From assembly GCF_005405185.1 (NCBI RefSeq), contig NZ_BJDO01000009.1:1-64000 (forward strand): 64,000 bases of DNA, written 5' to 3'. Made by a program: the position numbers and the translations under genes. This stretch comes from Secundilactobacillus hailunensis (GTDB lineage Bacteria; Bacillota; Bacilli; Lactobacillales; Lactobacillaceae). Below are positions 18,855-29,219 of the stretch, piece after piece; position 1 is the stretch's first letter; every line of letters begins with the position of its first letter. The notes beneath the pieces are model-generated. The model searched no databases, had not been told where the DNA came from, and saw nothing but the letters and a program-made list of their open reading frames with translations.

Positions 18855-19691
18855 ATGAGTTTTAAAATCAACCGGGACAAATCCAATCGCCACGTGGCAA
18901 TTACACCGTGGGAAAAATACCAGTCTGAGGAGCGCAAACGGGCTGCTAAGAAGCCTAACCGGGTTCAGCGAATCGGGGCTAAACTGCCGCGGTTGAAGCA
19001 TCAAAAAAATCGTCGTCTTGCACAGCGAATGGGCATTTTGATCGCTATCTTTGGGATCATACTGGTCATATCAGGCTATTATGTGTCACCGTTAAGCCAC
19101 GTTGGCCGGATCAGTGTGAGCGGCAATCAAGCCCTGTCCAGGCAGCGGGTGATCCAACTCAGCGGTATTGATCATGGTGATTCGATCTACCGGGTCGTGG
19201 GGAAAGAACAGCAGTTGAGCAAACGGGTAAAACGGCAAACACCGCGAGTGAAACGCATCACATTTTCGATTGCCCATTTCAATCAGCTGTCGATTCACGT
19301 GGCTGAATACCCAACGGCCGGTTTTGTGCCTGCTAACGGCTACTATCGGGTTGCTCTAGGCAGCGGTGTGATCTCTCAAGAACGGCAAAAGCAGCCAACG
19401 GGAAGCTACCCAGTTTATGATAAGTTTAAATCCCATAAACAGCTCTCCCAAATGATTCAGCAATATGCTAAACTATCCAAAAAGATTCAAACTGGGATCT
19501 CAGAAATCCAGTTTTCACCAACCCAGGCGGATCCTGAACGCGTTCATTTATATATGAATGACGGCAATGAAGTGTATGCCACGATTTCAACGTTTGCCAG
19601 CAAAATGGCTTATTACCCAAGTATCGCGGCTAAAATGTCGCACAAGGAAATTGTCAATTTGGAAGTTGGCGCGTACTCGTATTCGTTTTAA
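18855..19691 (+). CDS. divIB: Cell division protein DivIB/FtsQ
   Basis: Bitopic divisome protein of 278 aa. It has a long basic cytoplasmic N-terminus (about residues 1-56) and one membrane span (about 60-80, MGILIAIFGIILVISGYYV). A POTRA domain starts at VGRISVSGNQALSRQRVIQL, and a beta domain follows. It works with FtsL and DivIC as the regulatory core of septal synthesis. It sits 19 bp after murG. No clear terminator follows before ftsA. Confidence 0.92.
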   Translation: MSFKINRDKSNRHVAITPWEKYQSEERKRAAKKPNRVQRIGAKLPRLKHQKNRRLAQRMGILIAIFGIILVISGYYVSPLSHVGRISVSGNQALSRQRVIQLSGIDHGDSIYRVVGKEQQLSKRVKRQTPRVKRITFSIAHFNQLSIHVAEYPTAGFVPANGYYRVALGSGVISQERQKQPTGSYPVYDKFKSHKQLSQMIQQYAKLSKKIQTGISEIQFSPTQADPERVHLYMNDGNEVYATISTFASKMAYYPSIAAKMSHKEIVNLEVGAYSYSF

Positions 19692-19876
19692 AGGAAATGG
19701 GTCAGCCAAATAAATCCAGTGTTGGTGAAACCGCTTTAGAGACGACCGTTTTATTGCGCGATCTAAGGGGAATAATGTCTTTTTTAACGAGTAGTGTTTG
19801 TGGTAAACTGGAAAGTAAAATAAGACTTTTTTTATGAGAATTCATTAAATCGAAATCAGAGGAGGTTCCTGCTACT

Positions 19877-21199
19877 ATGGATACTTCGGGCATGTATGTA
19901 GGACTTGATATCGGAACTACCTCAATTAAAGTCATCGTGGCAGAATATTTAGAGGGACAGCTGAACGTACTGGGTGTTGGTAACGAACGTGCAGCTGGTC
20001 TGAGCCGTGGCGTGATCGTGGATATTGATAAGGCGAGTGAAGCAATCAAACGGGCAGTGAAAGCTGCCGAAGAGAAAGCCAGCATTCAGATTCACGATGT
20101 GATTGTGGGTATTTCGGCAAATATGTTAAAAATTGAACCGGTAACGGGTATGATCGCTATTGGCGATCAGGCACGGGAAATTACTGATCAAGATGTTAGA
20201 GACGTTGCGTCAGCGGCCATTATTCAAAATTTGCCGCCAGAACGCGAAATCATTAATCTAGTACCAGACGAATTTATTGTTGATGGCTTTGACGGGATTA
20301 AAGATCCCAGATCAATGGTTGGTGTTCGTCTGGAAATGAATGGGATGCTCTTTACTGGACCCAAAACAATCGTACATAACACTAAAAAGGCGGTTGAACA
20401 GGCTGGGTTAAATGCACAACTGGCGGTTGTCAGTCCAATCGCTCAAGGCTTAAGTATTTTGAGTGACGGGGAGCAGGACTTTGGGACCATTCTGCTGGAC
20501 TTAGGAGGCGGCCAAAGTACCGCAGCTGTGATCCATGATCACCGGCTGAAGTTTGCTGAAGTCGATCCTGAAGGCGGCGATTACATCACCAAGGACATTT
20601 CAGTTGTGCTGAATACGTCCATTGAAAATGCCGAAAAATTAAAGCGTAACTATGGGTATGCGGATTCATCACGGGCTTCAGAGGATAATCAATTTCCCGT
20701 TGACGTTGTGGGTCAAAGCAGACCAAGCGATATTTCAGAAAAGTATTTAGCAGAGATCATTGAAGCGCGCTTAATGCAGATCCTGGAGAAACTTAAGACG
20801 CAGTTAACTGCCACCAACGCTTTATCCTTGCCTGGTGGTATTGTCTTGACGGGTGGCGTTGCCGCACTTCCAGGCATTACTGATCTTACTCAGGATGTCT
20901 TCGACGTACCGGTCAGAGTTTCAATACCTGATCAAATGGGACTGCGGCACCCTTCATTTACTCAGGCGTTATCATTGGTCAATTACCGTGGTCAAATGAG
21001 CGAAGTGGCACTGCTGGTTCAGTCAGCCTTAGCTGGCAACGACCAGTTAGTTTCGCAAATTGATTCACAGCCAGAACCGCAGCAGTCCGTTGAAGTGAAC
21101 GATTCACGTCATACTAAGCCTGCTCAAAGTCGTACGGATAAACCGAAAAAACAACGTGGACAGGGGATCAAGAAATTCTTCACTGAATTCTTTGATTGA
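19877..21199 (+). CDS. ftsA: Cell division protein FtsA
   Basis: Actin-like ATPase of 440 aa that tethers FtsZ filaments to the membrane. The phosphate-1 motif VGLDIGTTSIKVIV is at residues 8-21 and the phosphate-2 motif TILLDLGGGQSTAAVI near 205. LPGGIVLTGGVAALPGI is the adenosine-side motif. The Gln/Lys-rich tail ends in a short amphipathic helix (GIKKFFTEFFD) for membrane binding. GAGGAGG lies 11 nt before ATG. The 185-bp gap before it, which lacks a gene, may carry a separate promoter that I could not fix. Confidence 0.95.
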   Translation: MDTSGMYVGLDIGTTSIKVIVAEYLEGQLNVLGVGNERAAGLSRGVIVDIDKASEAIKRAVKAAEEKASIQIHDVIVGISANMLKIEPVTGMIAIGDQAREITDQDVRDVASAAIIQNLPPEREIINLVPDEFIVDGFDGIKDPRSMVGVRLEMNGMLFTGPKTIVHNTKKAVEQAGLNAQLAVVSPIAQGLSILSDGEQDFGTILLDLGGGQSTAAVIHDHRLKFAEVDPEGGDYITKDISVVLNTSIENAEKLKRNYGYADSSRASEDNQFPVDVVGQSRPSDISEKYLAEIIEARLMQILEKLKTQLTATNALSLPGGIVLTGGVAALPGITDLTQDVFDVPVRVSIPDQMGLRHPSFTQALSLVNYRGQMSEVALLVQSALAGNDQLVSQIDSQPEPQQSVEVNDSRHTKPAQSRTDKPKKQRGQGIKKFFTEFFD

Positions 21200-21223
21200 C
21201 CCGATTACTGGAGGGATTTAAAA

Positions 21224-22474
21224 ATGGAATTTTCGTTAGATTCAACACAAAACCGAGGAGCCAATATTAAAGTCATTGGCGTTGGTGGCGGTGGTGGCAA
21301 CGCCGTTAACCGGATGATCACAGAAGACGTTAAGGGTGTCGAGTTTATTGTTGCCAACACTGATGTTCAAGCACTAGAAGCTTCGAAGGCTGAAACTAAG
21401 ATTCAATTAGGACCGAAGCTGACACGTGGACTAGGTGCTGGATCTAATCCTGAGATCGGTTCTAAAGCTGCTCAAGAAAGTGAAGATCAGATTTCAGAAG
21501 CCCTGACTGGTGCTGATATGGTTTTCGTCACCGCTGGTATGGGCGGTGGTACTGGTAACGGTGCTGCGCCTGTCGTGGCAAAATTAGCCAAGGAACAGGG
21601 TGCACTAACCGTGGGGGTTGTTACCCGACCATTTACGTTTGAAGGCCCTAAACGCTCCCGTTTTGCTGCTGAAGGTGTTGCAGCAATGAAGGAAAACGTG
21701 GATACTTTGATCGTGATCGCCAATAACCGGTTACTGGAAATCGTCGACAAGAAGACCCCAATGATGGAAGCCTTCCAAGAAGCCGATAACGTGCTTCGTC
21801 AAGGGGTTCAAGGAATCTCTGACTTAATTACCAGTCCCGGTTATGTCAACTTGGATTTTGCTGATGTGAAAACCGTGATGCAGGATCAGGGCGCCGCTTT
21901 AATGGGTGTTGGTTCCGCTAACGGCGAAAACCGGACGGAAGATGCCACTAAGAAGGCTATTTCATCACCATTGCTGGAAGTCTCAATTGATGGTGCTGAA
22001 ACGGTGCTGTTAAACATTACTGGTGGCCCAGACCTGTCCTTATTTGAAGCACAGTCTGCCTCAGAGATCGTTTCTAAATCAGCCACTAGCGATGTCAACA
22101 TTATTTTCGGGACCTCGATCGATGAAAATCTAGGTGACGAAGTCCGGGTGACCGTCATTGCCACTGGTATTGACAAAAAGAAACACGAGACCGCTACTCG
22201 GACGGCACGTCGGTTAGCTGATGGTGCCACCCCCGTTAATAATTCACACCGGGTTGACCATGACAATCAGATGGACAGCTTTAATGCCAGTCAAAGTGGT
22301 CAAAAGCCAGCAGCATCCACTGAATCGCGTCGACCAGATACTAGTGAATTCGACGGTGTCTCTAAACCCGACTTCAGCGTCTTTAACAACGATGACACTT
22401 CAAATAGTGACACAGATAATGATAACAGCCTTGATACACCGCCATTCTTTAAGCACCGTCGTAAAAACGACTAG
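21224..22474 (+). CDS. ftsZ: Cell division protein FtsZ
   Basis: Tubulin-like GTPase of 416 aa that forms the Z-ring. The N-terminal glycine loop [15 protein letters not shown] is at about 17-31. The tubulin signature reads [12 protein letters not shown], with Asn where the textbook motif has Thr, a change I believe is usual in lactobacilli. The T7 loop region [11 protein letters not shown] follows near 208. The Asp/Ser/Asn-rich linker and the C-terminal end [12 protein letters not shown] give the partner-binding peptide. It is 24 bp after ftsA. Confidence 0.97.
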   Translation: MEFSLDSTQNRGANIKVIGVGGGGGNAVNRMITEDVKGVEFIVANTDVQALEASKAETKIQLGPKLTRGLGAGSNPEIGSKAAQESEDQISEALTGADMVFVTAGMGGGTGNGAAPVVAKLAKEQGALTVGVVTRPFTFEGPKRSRFAAEGVAAMKENVDTLIVIANNRLLEIVDKKTPMMEAFQEADNVLRQGVQGISDLITSPGYVNLDFADVKTVMQDQGAALMGVGSANGENRTEDATKKAISSPLLEVSIDGAETVLLNITGGPDLSLFEAQSASEIVSKSATSDVNIIFGTSIDENLGDEVRVTVIATGIDKKKHETATRTARRLADGATPVNNSHRVDHDNQMDSFNASQSGQKPAASTESRRPDTSEFDGVSKPDFSVFNNDDTSNSDTDNDNSLDTPPFFKHRRKND

Positions 22475-22517
22475 TGCAACTGAAATACATGGATAAATAG
22501 CGAAAGGAGCGTTTACT

Positions 22518-22967
22518 ATGGGAAAATTTAGTATGAGTCGCTTTTTCGGCATGGATGATAATTACGAAGATGATGCTGAAGTATCCCAAGACACTCAGCA
22601 GCCAGTAACTGATCAATCGTTGGCACACAACCTGCATCCACGACATGATGACAATAAAGTGGTCTCTTTGAACGCCCCCCGTACAGCGACGAATAGTAAA
22701 GCCAGTAAAATTGCTTTAGTTGAACCGCGGCTGTATTCGGACGTCCAAGACATTGCCAGTCAATTGCTCAAGCAGCAAGCTGTGATTGTTAATTTTAGTC
22801 GGATCGATGATGCTAATGCCCGCCGAATCATTGATTTTTTGACGGGAACGGTATTCGCTATTGACGGTGATATTGAACGAATCGGTGACGCAATTTTCTT
22901 ATGTACACCCAAGAATTTTGAAATTACCGGAGATCTCTCAGCCACTTTAGGCGAGAAACTGAAGTAA
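22518..22967 (+). CDS. sepF: Cell division protein SepF
   Basis: Membrane-tethering partner of FtsZ (149 aa). A short amphipathic N-terminus (GKFSMSRFFG) and an acidic linker lead to the SepF core (about residues 65-145). The core includes VEPRLYSDVQDIASQLL, a glycine-poor variant of the DARRIIDFL helix (NARRIIDFLTG) and the end strand IFLCTPKNFEI. It is flanked by ftsZ and yggT, the standard order in Firmicutes. Confidence 0.94.
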   Translation: MGKFSMSRFFGMDDNYEDDAEVSQDTQQPVTDQSLAHNLHPRHDDNKVVSLNAPRTATNSKASKIALVEPRLYSDVQDIASQLLKQQAVIVNFSRIDDANARRIIDFLTGTVFAIDGDIERIGDAIFLCTPKNFEITGDLSATLGEKLK

Positions 22968-22978
22968 GGAGTGAGTTT

Positions 22979-23263
22979 TTGGTCGCTTTTGTAACGTTTG
23001 TGTTTTGGTTATTAAGCCGGGCAATCGACTTGTACATTATGGCCATTGTGGTCTATGCGCTGTTGAGCTGGTTCCCGGGAGCGTATCAGACTAAGCTAGG
23101 GCAATTCTTGGGCGCTATTGTTGAGCCGTTTCAACGCTGGTTTAACTGGGCGTCGATCGGTATGATCGGTTTTGGACCGGTAGTGGCGATCTTTGTTTTA
23201 GGGCTTGTTCGCAGTGGCTTAGTGTTTCTTGAACAAATTGTTTTTCGACTTATGGGTATGTAA
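22979..23263 (+). CDS. yggT: YggT family membrane protein
   Basis: Integral membrane protein of 94 aa with two to three hydrophobic segments. LSWFPGAY is the family signature near residue 28. YggT proteins (YlmG in Bacillus) lie in division operons and affect nucleoid or division placement, but their biochemical role is unsettled. The start is TTG with AAGGAGTGAG upstream, 11 bp after sepF. Confidence 0.88.
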   Translation: MVAFVTFVFWLLSRAIDLYIMAIVVYALLSWFPGAYQTKLGQFLGAIVEPFQRWFNWASIGMIGFGPVVAIFVLGLVRSGLVFLEQIVFRLMGM

Positions 23264-23279
23264 TTAGGAGGGGCTGACG

Positions 23280-24062
23280 TTGGCTGATCACATTGCACAG
23301 CATTTTCGAGCAGAAGAAGCACCGTTTATTGAAAGCGCAACGGGTTTCATTCAACAGGCCAGTGATGAATATCGGCCAATTTTGACCCATTTTTTGAATC
23401 CCAGACAGCAATACATTTTATCAACACTAGTGAATAGTGACGCTGAGCTGAAGCTGACCTTTCAAGGCGGCTACCCCGGCGCAGAAATGCAACGGGCGAT
23501 GATCTATCCAACCTACGTTGCCCCCGCAGATCTGGACTTTGAAATCAACTTGTTTGAGATCGATTATCCCAGAAAGTTCACCCAGCTTCAGCATGGTCAG
23601 ATTTTAGGTTCCATCTTAGGTGCCGGCATTGATCGGGATGTTTTAGGTGATATTATTACTGACGGTGAGCGATGGCAGTTCTTCATTACGGCGGATATGA
23701 GCCGCTACGTGAGTGCGCAGGTTGACCGGATGGGTAAGATCAAGGTGCGGTTGAACCAAATGAATCTGGCGGATCATATCGTGCCGCTCGATGCCTGGGA
23801 AGAAGAGAGCACGACGCTGTCTTCTACACGGCTTGATAACGTGGTGGCAACCGGTTTTCATCTATCACGGCACCGCGCTAAGGAGTTGATCGAAGCCGGT
23901 CGAATTCAATTAAATTGGAATGATTTTGAGCGACCAGATTACCAACTGGAACATCAAGATATTATTTCAGTTCGTGGGTTTGGCCGGGTGCGGTTAACAA
24001 GTGTTAACGGCGTGACCAAGAAGGATAAGCTGAAAGTCACACTAGCAGTGCTGCATAAATAA
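23280..24062 (+). CDS. ylmH: YlmH-type S4 RNA-binding protein
   Basis: Protein of 260 aa with an N-terminal alpha/beta region, a middle domain and a C-terminal S4 domain (from about residue 180, TRLDNVVATGFHLSRHRAKELI). Recent work on Bacillus links YlmH to rescue of stalled large ribosomal subunits, with a genetic link to division. The start is TTG at 23280 after GGAGGGG. It lies 16 bp after yggT. Confidence 0.9.
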   Translation: MADHIAQHFRAEEAPFIESATGFIQQASDEYRPILTHFLNPRQQYILSTLVNSDAELKLTFQGGYPGAEMQRAMIYPTYVAPADLDFEINLFEIDYPRKFTQLQHGQILGSILGAGIDRDVLGDIITDGERWQFFITADMSRYVSAQVDRMGKIKVRLNQMNLADHIVPLDAWEEESTTLSSTRLDNVVATGFHLSRHRAKELIEAGRIQLNWNDFERPDYQLEHQDIISVRGFGRVRLTSVNGVTKKDKLKVTLAVLHK

Positions 24063-24085
24063 TTGCAATTGGGGAGGAACGGACA

Positions 24086-24793
24086 ATGGTACTTAGCCCA
24101 TTAGACATTCATAATAAGGAATTTTCAACAAAGTTACGTGGTTACAACGTTGACGAAGTGAATGATTTTCTCGAACAGATTATTAAAGATTATCAGATCA
24201 CGCTGGATCAGAATAAAAAGTTAACGGATCAACTAGCTTCCGCAGATGAGAAGCTGAAGTACTTCAATGATTTGAAAGATTCACTGAACCAGTCGATCAT
24301 TGTGGCACAGGAAGCCGCGGACAAGGTCAAGTCGAACTCGCAAAAAGAAGCCGAGATCATCAATCAAGAAGCGCAGAAACAAGCGGATGACACGGTGAAT
24401 GAAGCAACGCAAAAGGGTAACCAGTTAATTTCGGAAGTTTCCAAACGGGCGCAAAAATTAGCCGTGGAAACTGACGATCTTAAGAAGAGCACCCGAGTAT
24501 TTCGGCAGCGGCTGCAAGTCATGCTTGAAAGCCAGCTGGAAGAAATTAAGAGCGACAGCTGGGATAACCTGCTTAAAGATGACGGCTCGTCGACCTATGA
24601 AGAAATTAAGAACGTCATTAAACAAAACAAACTTGACAATGAGAATGAAGATGGCGTAAACTCGACTTCACAAGCAGATGAACAATCCGATTCATCGGGT
24701 GAGATCTATGACGCTGATCAGCCGGTTGATCCAGATAACGATCAGTCAACTGAAACGGTCGTAATCTTCCCAGATGATGACGCTAAAAAGTAA
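24086..24793 (+). CDS. divIVA: Cell division initiation protein DivIVA
   Basis: Curvature-sensing coiled-coil protein of 235 aa that marks poles and septum. The N-terminal membrane-binding domain (LSPLDIHNKEFSTKLRGYN, about residues 3-21) is followed by long coiled coils (about 28-165). An acidic, Ser/Asp-rich tail of about 60 residues is longer than in Bacillus. It is the last gene of the dcw cluster. The next feature is the T-box leader. Confidence 0.93.
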   Translation: MVLSPLDIHNKEFSTKLRGYNVDEVNDFLEQIIKDYQITLDQNKKLTDQLASADEKLKYFNDLKDSLNQSIIVAQEAADKVKSNSQKEAEIINQEAQKQADDTVNEATQKGNQLISEVSKRAQKLAVETDDLKKSTRVFRQRLQVMLESQLEEIKSDSWDNLLKDDGSSTYEEIKNVIKQNKLDNENEDGVNSTSQADEQSDSSGEIYDADQPVDPDNDQSTETVVIFPDDDAKK

Positions 24794-24814
24794 TCTGCGG
24801 CTAAATCTTAAAGC

Positions 24815-25032
24815 GGTATGAAGAATAGAAAGCATCCCAGCAAGTTTCAGAGAGCCGGTGTCATGGTGGAAAGCCGGTAACCTCTGTTGGAATGCAGATC
24901 ATCTTCTAGCTGTCTGACTGAAACACGTAGGTCAGAACGGGTCGGCTCCGTTAACGGCTAAGATAAGAGAATTATTGATTCTAAAATTGGGTGGTACCAC
25001 GAAGACTTCGTCCCTTGGGTGAGGTCTTTTTT
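24815..25032 (+). promoter_or_regulatory. T-box leader (isoleucine) of ileS
   Basis: A full T-box is visible: AGAGAGCCGG and GGTGGAAAGCCGG of stem I, then the antiterminator bulge motif TGGGTGGTACCACG (24989-25002, approximately). The terminator pairs AAGACTTCGTCC (25002-25013) with GGGTGAGGTCTT (25017-25028), followed by T. The likely specifier is ATC at 24898-24900, an Ile codon followed by a purine. Uncharged tRNA-Ile should stabilise the antiterminator and turn on ileS. Confidence 0.92.
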
Positions 25033-25064
25033 TGTGCCATCCAATAATTTGAGGAGGGACCCTA

Positions 25065-27869
25065 ATGCGGGTAAAAGACACACTGAACTTAGGTAAAACC
25101 AAGTTCAAAATGCGCGGTAATTTACCAGTCAAAGAAGCTGAACTTCAAAAAGCTTGGGCTGATAATAAAGTATATCAATTAAGACAAAAATTAAACGAAG
25201 GTAAACCAACGTTTATCTTACACGATGGCCCGCCATACGCGAACGGTGACATTCACATGGGTCATGCTTTGAACAAGGTTTCAAAGGACTTTATTGTCCG
25301 TTACAAGTCAATGAACGGTTTTCGAGCACCCTACGTTCCCGGTTGGGATACTCATGGCCTGCCAATTGAACAAAAGTTGACACAGCAAGGTTACGACCGT
25401 AAGAAGATGTCGACGGTTGCATTCCGGCAATTATGCCGTAAGTATGCTTTGGAACAAGTTGACCGTCAGCGTGAAGAATTTAAACGTCTAGGTGTTACTG
25501 GTGACTGGGATAATCCATACCTGACATTGAAGCCTGAATTTGAAGCCCAAGAAGTACGGGTCTTTGGGGCCTTTGCTAAACGCGGTTTGATCTTTAAGGG
25601 TAAGAAACCAGTCTTTTGGTCATGGTCATCTGAATCTGCAATGGCTGAAGCCGAAGTTGAATACCACGATGTGACATCACCTTCCGCTTTTTACGGTGAA
25701 CAAGTCGTTGATGGCAAGGGTGTTTTGGAAAACGGCAATACATACATGGTCGTATGGACAACGACGCCATGGACAATCCCCGCATCAGAAGGAATCACCA
25801 TTGATGCCGGCTTTGATTACTCAGTTGTTCAGCCTAAAGGGGAAACCCGTAAGTTTGTGTTAGCCACCGAATTGGTTGACCAATGTGCTGAGAAATTTGG
25901 CTGGGAAGACGTTAAGACATTGAAGACGGTAAAGGGTAAAGAACTCGACCGTGTCTTGACACAGCACCCATTTTACCCAGACCGTAAGTTAGTGACGATG
26001 CTCGGCGATTTCGTTACCTTGGATGCCGGTACTGGCTTAGTTCATACCGCACCTGGTTTTGGTGAAGATGACTTCTACGTTGGTCAAAAATACGGACTTG
26101 ATATTTTAGTCCCAGTTAATGATAAAGGCTACATGACTAGTGAAGCCGGTCCTGATTTTGAAGGGGTCTTCTACGATGATGCCAACAAGATCTCACTGGA
26201 TAAGCTAAAAGATGCTGGTCTGTTACTGGACTACATGCCATATAAGCATAGTTACCCATTTGACTGGCGGACTAAGAAACCGGTTATCTTCCGGGCAACG
26301 CCGCAATGGTTTGCGTCAGTTGATAAGATGAAAGATGAAATTTTAGCTGCTATTGATGATGTTCAATTCTTCCCTGACTGGGGCAAGAAACGGCTGCACA
26401 ACATGATTCGTGACCGTGGTGACTGGGTCATTTCACGGCAACGGGTCTGGGGCGTGCCACTGCCCATCTTCTACGGTGAAGATGGTGAGGCCATTATTAC
26501 GCCAGAAACGGTTGAACACGTGGCGCAGTTATTTGGTAAGTATGGTTCTGATGTCTGGTTCTCACGTGATGCCAAAGACCTGTTACCAGATGATTTTACT
26601 TCACCACATTCTCCAAACGGTAAGTTCACCAAGGAAACTGACATCATGGATGTTTGGTTCGACTCCGGTTCTACTCATCAAGGAGTGCTGGTTGAACGGC
26701 CAGAATTGAAGTACCCGGCTGATCTTTACCTTGAAGGCTCTGATCAGTACCGTGGCTGGTTCAACTCGAGCTTGATCACCAGTGTGGCGGTTTCTGGTCA
26801 TGCCCCATACAAGGCGGTATTATCACAAGGATTTACCCTTGATGGTCAAGGCCACAAGATGAGCAAGTCGTTGGGGAACACCATTGCCCCAGCTGAAGTC
26901 ATTAAGAAGATGGGGGCCGAAATCGTCCGTCTCTGGGTTGCTTCTGTTGATAGCAGCGCTGACGTGCGGGTCTCAATGGACGCCTTCACCAAGATCTCTG
27001 ATGCTTACAAGAAAATCAGAAACACCATGCGTTATATGCTGGCGAACACTAGTGACTTTGATCCAAAGACCGATGCGGTACCAGTTGAAGACTTAGCTTC
27101 AGCTGATAAGTATATGCTGGCTCAATTCAACCAGCTGATTGAAAGCGTTAAGGGTCACTATGATCGTTATGACTTCTTGGATATTTACAAGGAAGTAATG
27201 AACTTCGTGATTTCTGATCTATCAGCCTTCTATCTGGACTTCGCTAAGGATATCTTGTACATCGATGCTAAGGACAGCCATTCACGCCGTTCAATGCAAA
27301 CTGTTCTGTATGACATTGCAGCCGGTTTAACTAAATTGTTAACACCGATCCTGCCACATACAGCAGAACAAATTTGGCCATTCCTGAAGGAACCGGAAGA
27401 CTACGCCCAACTAGCTGAGATGCCTGAAGTTCAACACTTCAACGGTGAAGATCAGTTAGTTGAAAACTGGGACGCCTTCATGGAATTGCGTTCAGATGTC
27501 TTGAAAGCTTTGGAAGAAGCGCGTGATCAAAAACTGATTGGTAAGGCTTCTGAAGCTAAATTGACGTTGTACCTTGATGACAAGCAGACTAAGTTATTAA
27601 ACGACTTAGATACTGATGTTCGTCAGGTATTATTGGTATCTGGTTTGACGGTTGCCAAAATGGCGGATGCACCAGCGGATGCTGAACAATTCAACGATGG
27701 TGTTGCCATCGTTGTGGCCGAAGCTGATGGTGACGTTTGCGAACGTTGCCGGATGACCCGCGAAACGGTGGGTTCAGACCCTGATTATCCGCACTTCTGT
27801 GACCGCTGTGCCAAGATCGTTCGCGCAGAGTTCCCAGAAACTGTGGGTGTCGCGTTTGACGAAAAGTAA
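25065..27869 (+). CDS. ileS: Isoleucyl-tRNA synthetase
   Basis: Class I aminoacyl-tRNA synthetase of 934 aa charging tRNA-Ile. The HIGH motif is HMGH at 64-67 and the KMSKS loop is at 598-602. A CP1 editing domain lies between them ([13 protein letters not shown] region). The C-terminal zinc-binding cysteines C892, C895, C912 and C915 are all present, so this is the bacterial type with full zinc finger. GAGGAGGGA precedes ATG. It is under T-box control. Confidence 0.97.
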   Translation: MRVKDTLNLGKTKFKMRGNLPVKEAELQKAWADNKVYQLRQKLNEGKPTFILHDGPPYANGDIHMGHALNKVSKDFIVRYKSMNGFRAPYVPGWDTHGLPIEQKLTQQGYDRKKMSTVAFRQLCRKYALEQVDRQREEFKRLGVTGDWDNPYLTLKPEFEAQEVRVFGAFAKRGLIFKGKKPVFWSWSSESAMAEAEVEYHDVTSPSAFYGEQVVDGKGVLENGNTYMVVWTTTPWTIPASEGITIDAGFDYSVVQPKGETRKFVLATELVDQCAEKFGWEDVKTLKTVKGKELDRVLTQHPFYPDRKLVTMLGDFVTLDAGTGLVHTAPGFGEDDFYVGQKYGLDILVPVNDKGYMTSEAGPDFEGVFYDDANKISLDKLKDAGLLLDYMPYKHSYPFDWRTKKPVIFRATPQWFASVDKMKDEILAAIDDVQFFPDWGKKRLHNMIRDRGDWVISRQRVWGVPLPIFYGEDGEAIITPETVEHVAQLFGKYGSDVWFSRDAKDLLPDDFTSPHSPNGKFTKETDIMDVWFDSGSTHQGVLVERPELKYPADLYLEGSDQYRGWFNSSLITSVAVSGHAPYKAVLSQGFTLDGQGHKMSKSLGNTIAPAEVIKKMGAEIVRLWVASVDSSADVRVSMDAFTKISDAYKKIRNTMRYMLANTSDFDPKTDAVPVEDLASADKYMLAQFNQLIESVKGHYDRYDFLDIYKEVMNFVISDLSAFYLDFAKDILYIDAKDSHSRRSMQTVLYDIAAGLTKLLTPILPHTAEQIWPFLKEPEDYAQLAEMPEVQHFNGEDQLVENWDAFMELRSDVLKALEEARDQKLIGKASEAKLTLYLDDKQTKLLNDLDTDVRQVLLVSGLTVAKMADAPADAEQFNDGVAIVVAEADGDVCERCRMTRETVGSDPDYPHFCDRCAKIVRAEFPETVGVAFDEK

Positions 27870-27883
27870 TTAAAGATTAAAAC

Positions 27884-27927
27884 AAAACGGGTGTCAGACG
27901 AATGGTTTTGTCTGGCGCCCGTTTTTT
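27884..27927 (+). terminator. Terminator after ileS
   Basis: AAAACGGGTGTCAGAC (27884-27899) pairs with GTCTGGCGCCCGTTTT (27910-27925), followed by T. Confidence 0.9.
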
Positions 27928-27940
27928 GGACGCCACTGGC

Positions 27941-27970
27941 TTGATTTAGATGGGCTTGGTAGTTTAAAAT
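27941..27970 (+). promoter_or_regulatory. Predicted promoter of the cold-shock gene
   Basis: TTGATT (-35) and TAAAAT (-10) are spaced 18 bp. It would give an untranslated leader of about 100 nt before the csp start. Long leaders are typical of cold-shock mRNAs, where the fold changes with temperature. A second -10-like element (ATAAAAT near 28024) could also act. Confidence 0.5.
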
Positions 27971-28078
27971 AAAAAGCGAGTTATTTTCAATTAACGCCAA
28001 TGACACTGCTTAATTTCCAAGTCATAAAATGTTTAGAACGTAATCAGATAAGTAACTTAACTTGAATGGAGTGGCAGT

Positions 28079-28309
28079 ATGATTAAAGGAAAAGTAGAAC
28101 GTTACAACGAACAAAACGGGTTTGGCTTCATTAAATCTGAAGCTGGTGAATCGCTTTTTGTGCACTATACCGGGATTGAAATGGGCGGTTTTAAAAAATT
28201 AACGCCCGGACAAGAAGTTGAATTCGTTGTGGTTGAAGGTCAAAAGGGGCCTCAAGCAGCACGGGTCCGGCCAGTTCAAGAATCAACGCAGACGGATTCT
28301 GAAGCATAA
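28079..28309 (+). CDS. csp: Cold-shock domain protein
   Basis: Single-strand nucleic-acid-binding OB-fold protein of 76 aa. RNP1 appears as NGFGFI (about residues 13-18) and RNP2 as LFVHY (about 28-32). The HYTGIEMGGFKKL loop and the 10-residue tail after RVRPVQ differ somewhat from CspA and suggest a divergent paralogue. ATG follows GGAGTGG. It is 26 bp before the NUDIX gene, so the two may share a transcript. Confidence 0.92.
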   Translation: MIKGKVERYNEQNGFGFIKSEAGESLFVHYTGIEMGGFKKLTPGQEVEFVVVEGQKGPQAARVRPVQESTQTDSEA

Positions 28310-28334
28310 TTACTGATCAACAAGGGATGATTAA

Positions 28335-28886
28335 ATGGATTTAGAAGAAAAAGTAATCGCGCATACGCCAATCTATGACGGTGCCATTATGAACGTCGAA
28401 CGTCAAACGGTTGAATTACCCAATGGCGAAAAGGCCTACCGTGAGATCGTGCATCATTCGGGTGCCGTAGGAATTATGGCCATTACACCGGAACAAAAAA
28501 TGATTCTGGTACGGCAATGGCGCTCACCGATTGGACGGGCCACGTTAGAAATTCCGGCGGGCAAGCTGGATTCGCGGGATGGTGATGACCCTCAGCACGC
28601 CGCCATTCGGGAATTGAATGAAGAAATTCGGCTGCACCCTGACCATCTTGAACGGTTAGCCGGTTTTTATTCGTCAGTGGGCTTTTCAGACGAATACATG
28701 ACGTTATATTTAGCCACTGATCTGCGACCGGTGCAATCTGAATTGCCACGGGATAAGGGTGAAAACCTAAATATTAAATCTTATTCCTTAGATGAATTGA
28801 GAACGATGGTTGCAAATGGTGACATTGAAGATGCTAAAACGGTGATGGCGGTTTGGCGGTTTGAAATGATGCAGCAAAAAAAGTAG
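28335..28886 (+). CDS. NUDIX hydrolase, ADP-ribose pyrophosphatase type
   Basis: Hydrolase of 183 aa that probably splits ADP-ribose to AMP and ribose 5-phosphate. The Nudix box runs from GKLDSRDGDDPQ to AAIRELNEEI (about residues 77-100). It is preceded by the LVRQWRSPIGRATLEIPAG segment typical of the ADPRase group (NudF). Substrate is inferred from that group. The gene ends directly before a small membrane-protein gene. Confidence 0.88.
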   Translation: MDLEEKVIAHTPIYDGAIMNVERQTVELPNGEKAYREIVHHSGAVGIMAITPEQKMILVRQWRSPIGRATLEIPAGKLDSRDGDDPQHAAIRELNEEIRLHPDHLERLAGFYSSVGFSDEYMTLYLATDLRPVQSELPRDKGENLNIKSYSLDELRTMVANGDIEDAKTVMAVWRFEMMQQKK

Positions 28887-29195
28887 GTGAGTCTTATCGC
28901 ATATCAAGATGATGATCAACAGGCAAACGATGGTGGACAGCCATTGAGCCGCAGTGCGTATCGCGAGGAACAGCGGAAAAAGCAGGAAGACTTCGACCGC
29001 CGTGATCACGAACGGCTGAAAGCCGAAAAGCGCTACGCTAAACAGCATAGTGATCCGGAATACGACCAAAGACAGCAAGATGCGGTAGCGGCTGATAAGG
29101 TCAACCGGTTAAAACGTCGGTTAAATTGGGCGATTGGCTGGCTGATTGTGGGCATTATTGCAGTCTTTTTAATCCTATTTTTTGTGGAATTTTAA
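28887..29195 (+). CDS. Small membrane protein of unknown function, start unclear
   Basis: Up to 102 aa: a charged, coiled-coil-like N-terminal part rich in Asp, Glu, Arg and Gln (about residues 7-75), then one membrane span near the C-terminus (about 79-100, NWAIGWLIVGIIAVFLILFF). I do not recognise a family. The only Met-type start in frame near the front is GTG at 28887, which lies inside the apparent ribosome site AGGTGA. The codon at proper distance is ATC at 28896, and no ATG occurs in frame. TTG at 28944 is another option. It sits between the NUDIX and mtnN genes in one operon. Confidence 0.7.
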   Translation: MSLIAYQDDDQQANDGGQPLSRSAYREEQRKKQEDFDRRDHERLKAEKRYAKQHSDPEYDQRQQDAVAADKVNRLKRRLNWAIGWLIVGIIAVFLILFFVEF

Positions 29196-29219
29196 CGCTT
29201 ATAAAGTGAGGGCAATATA

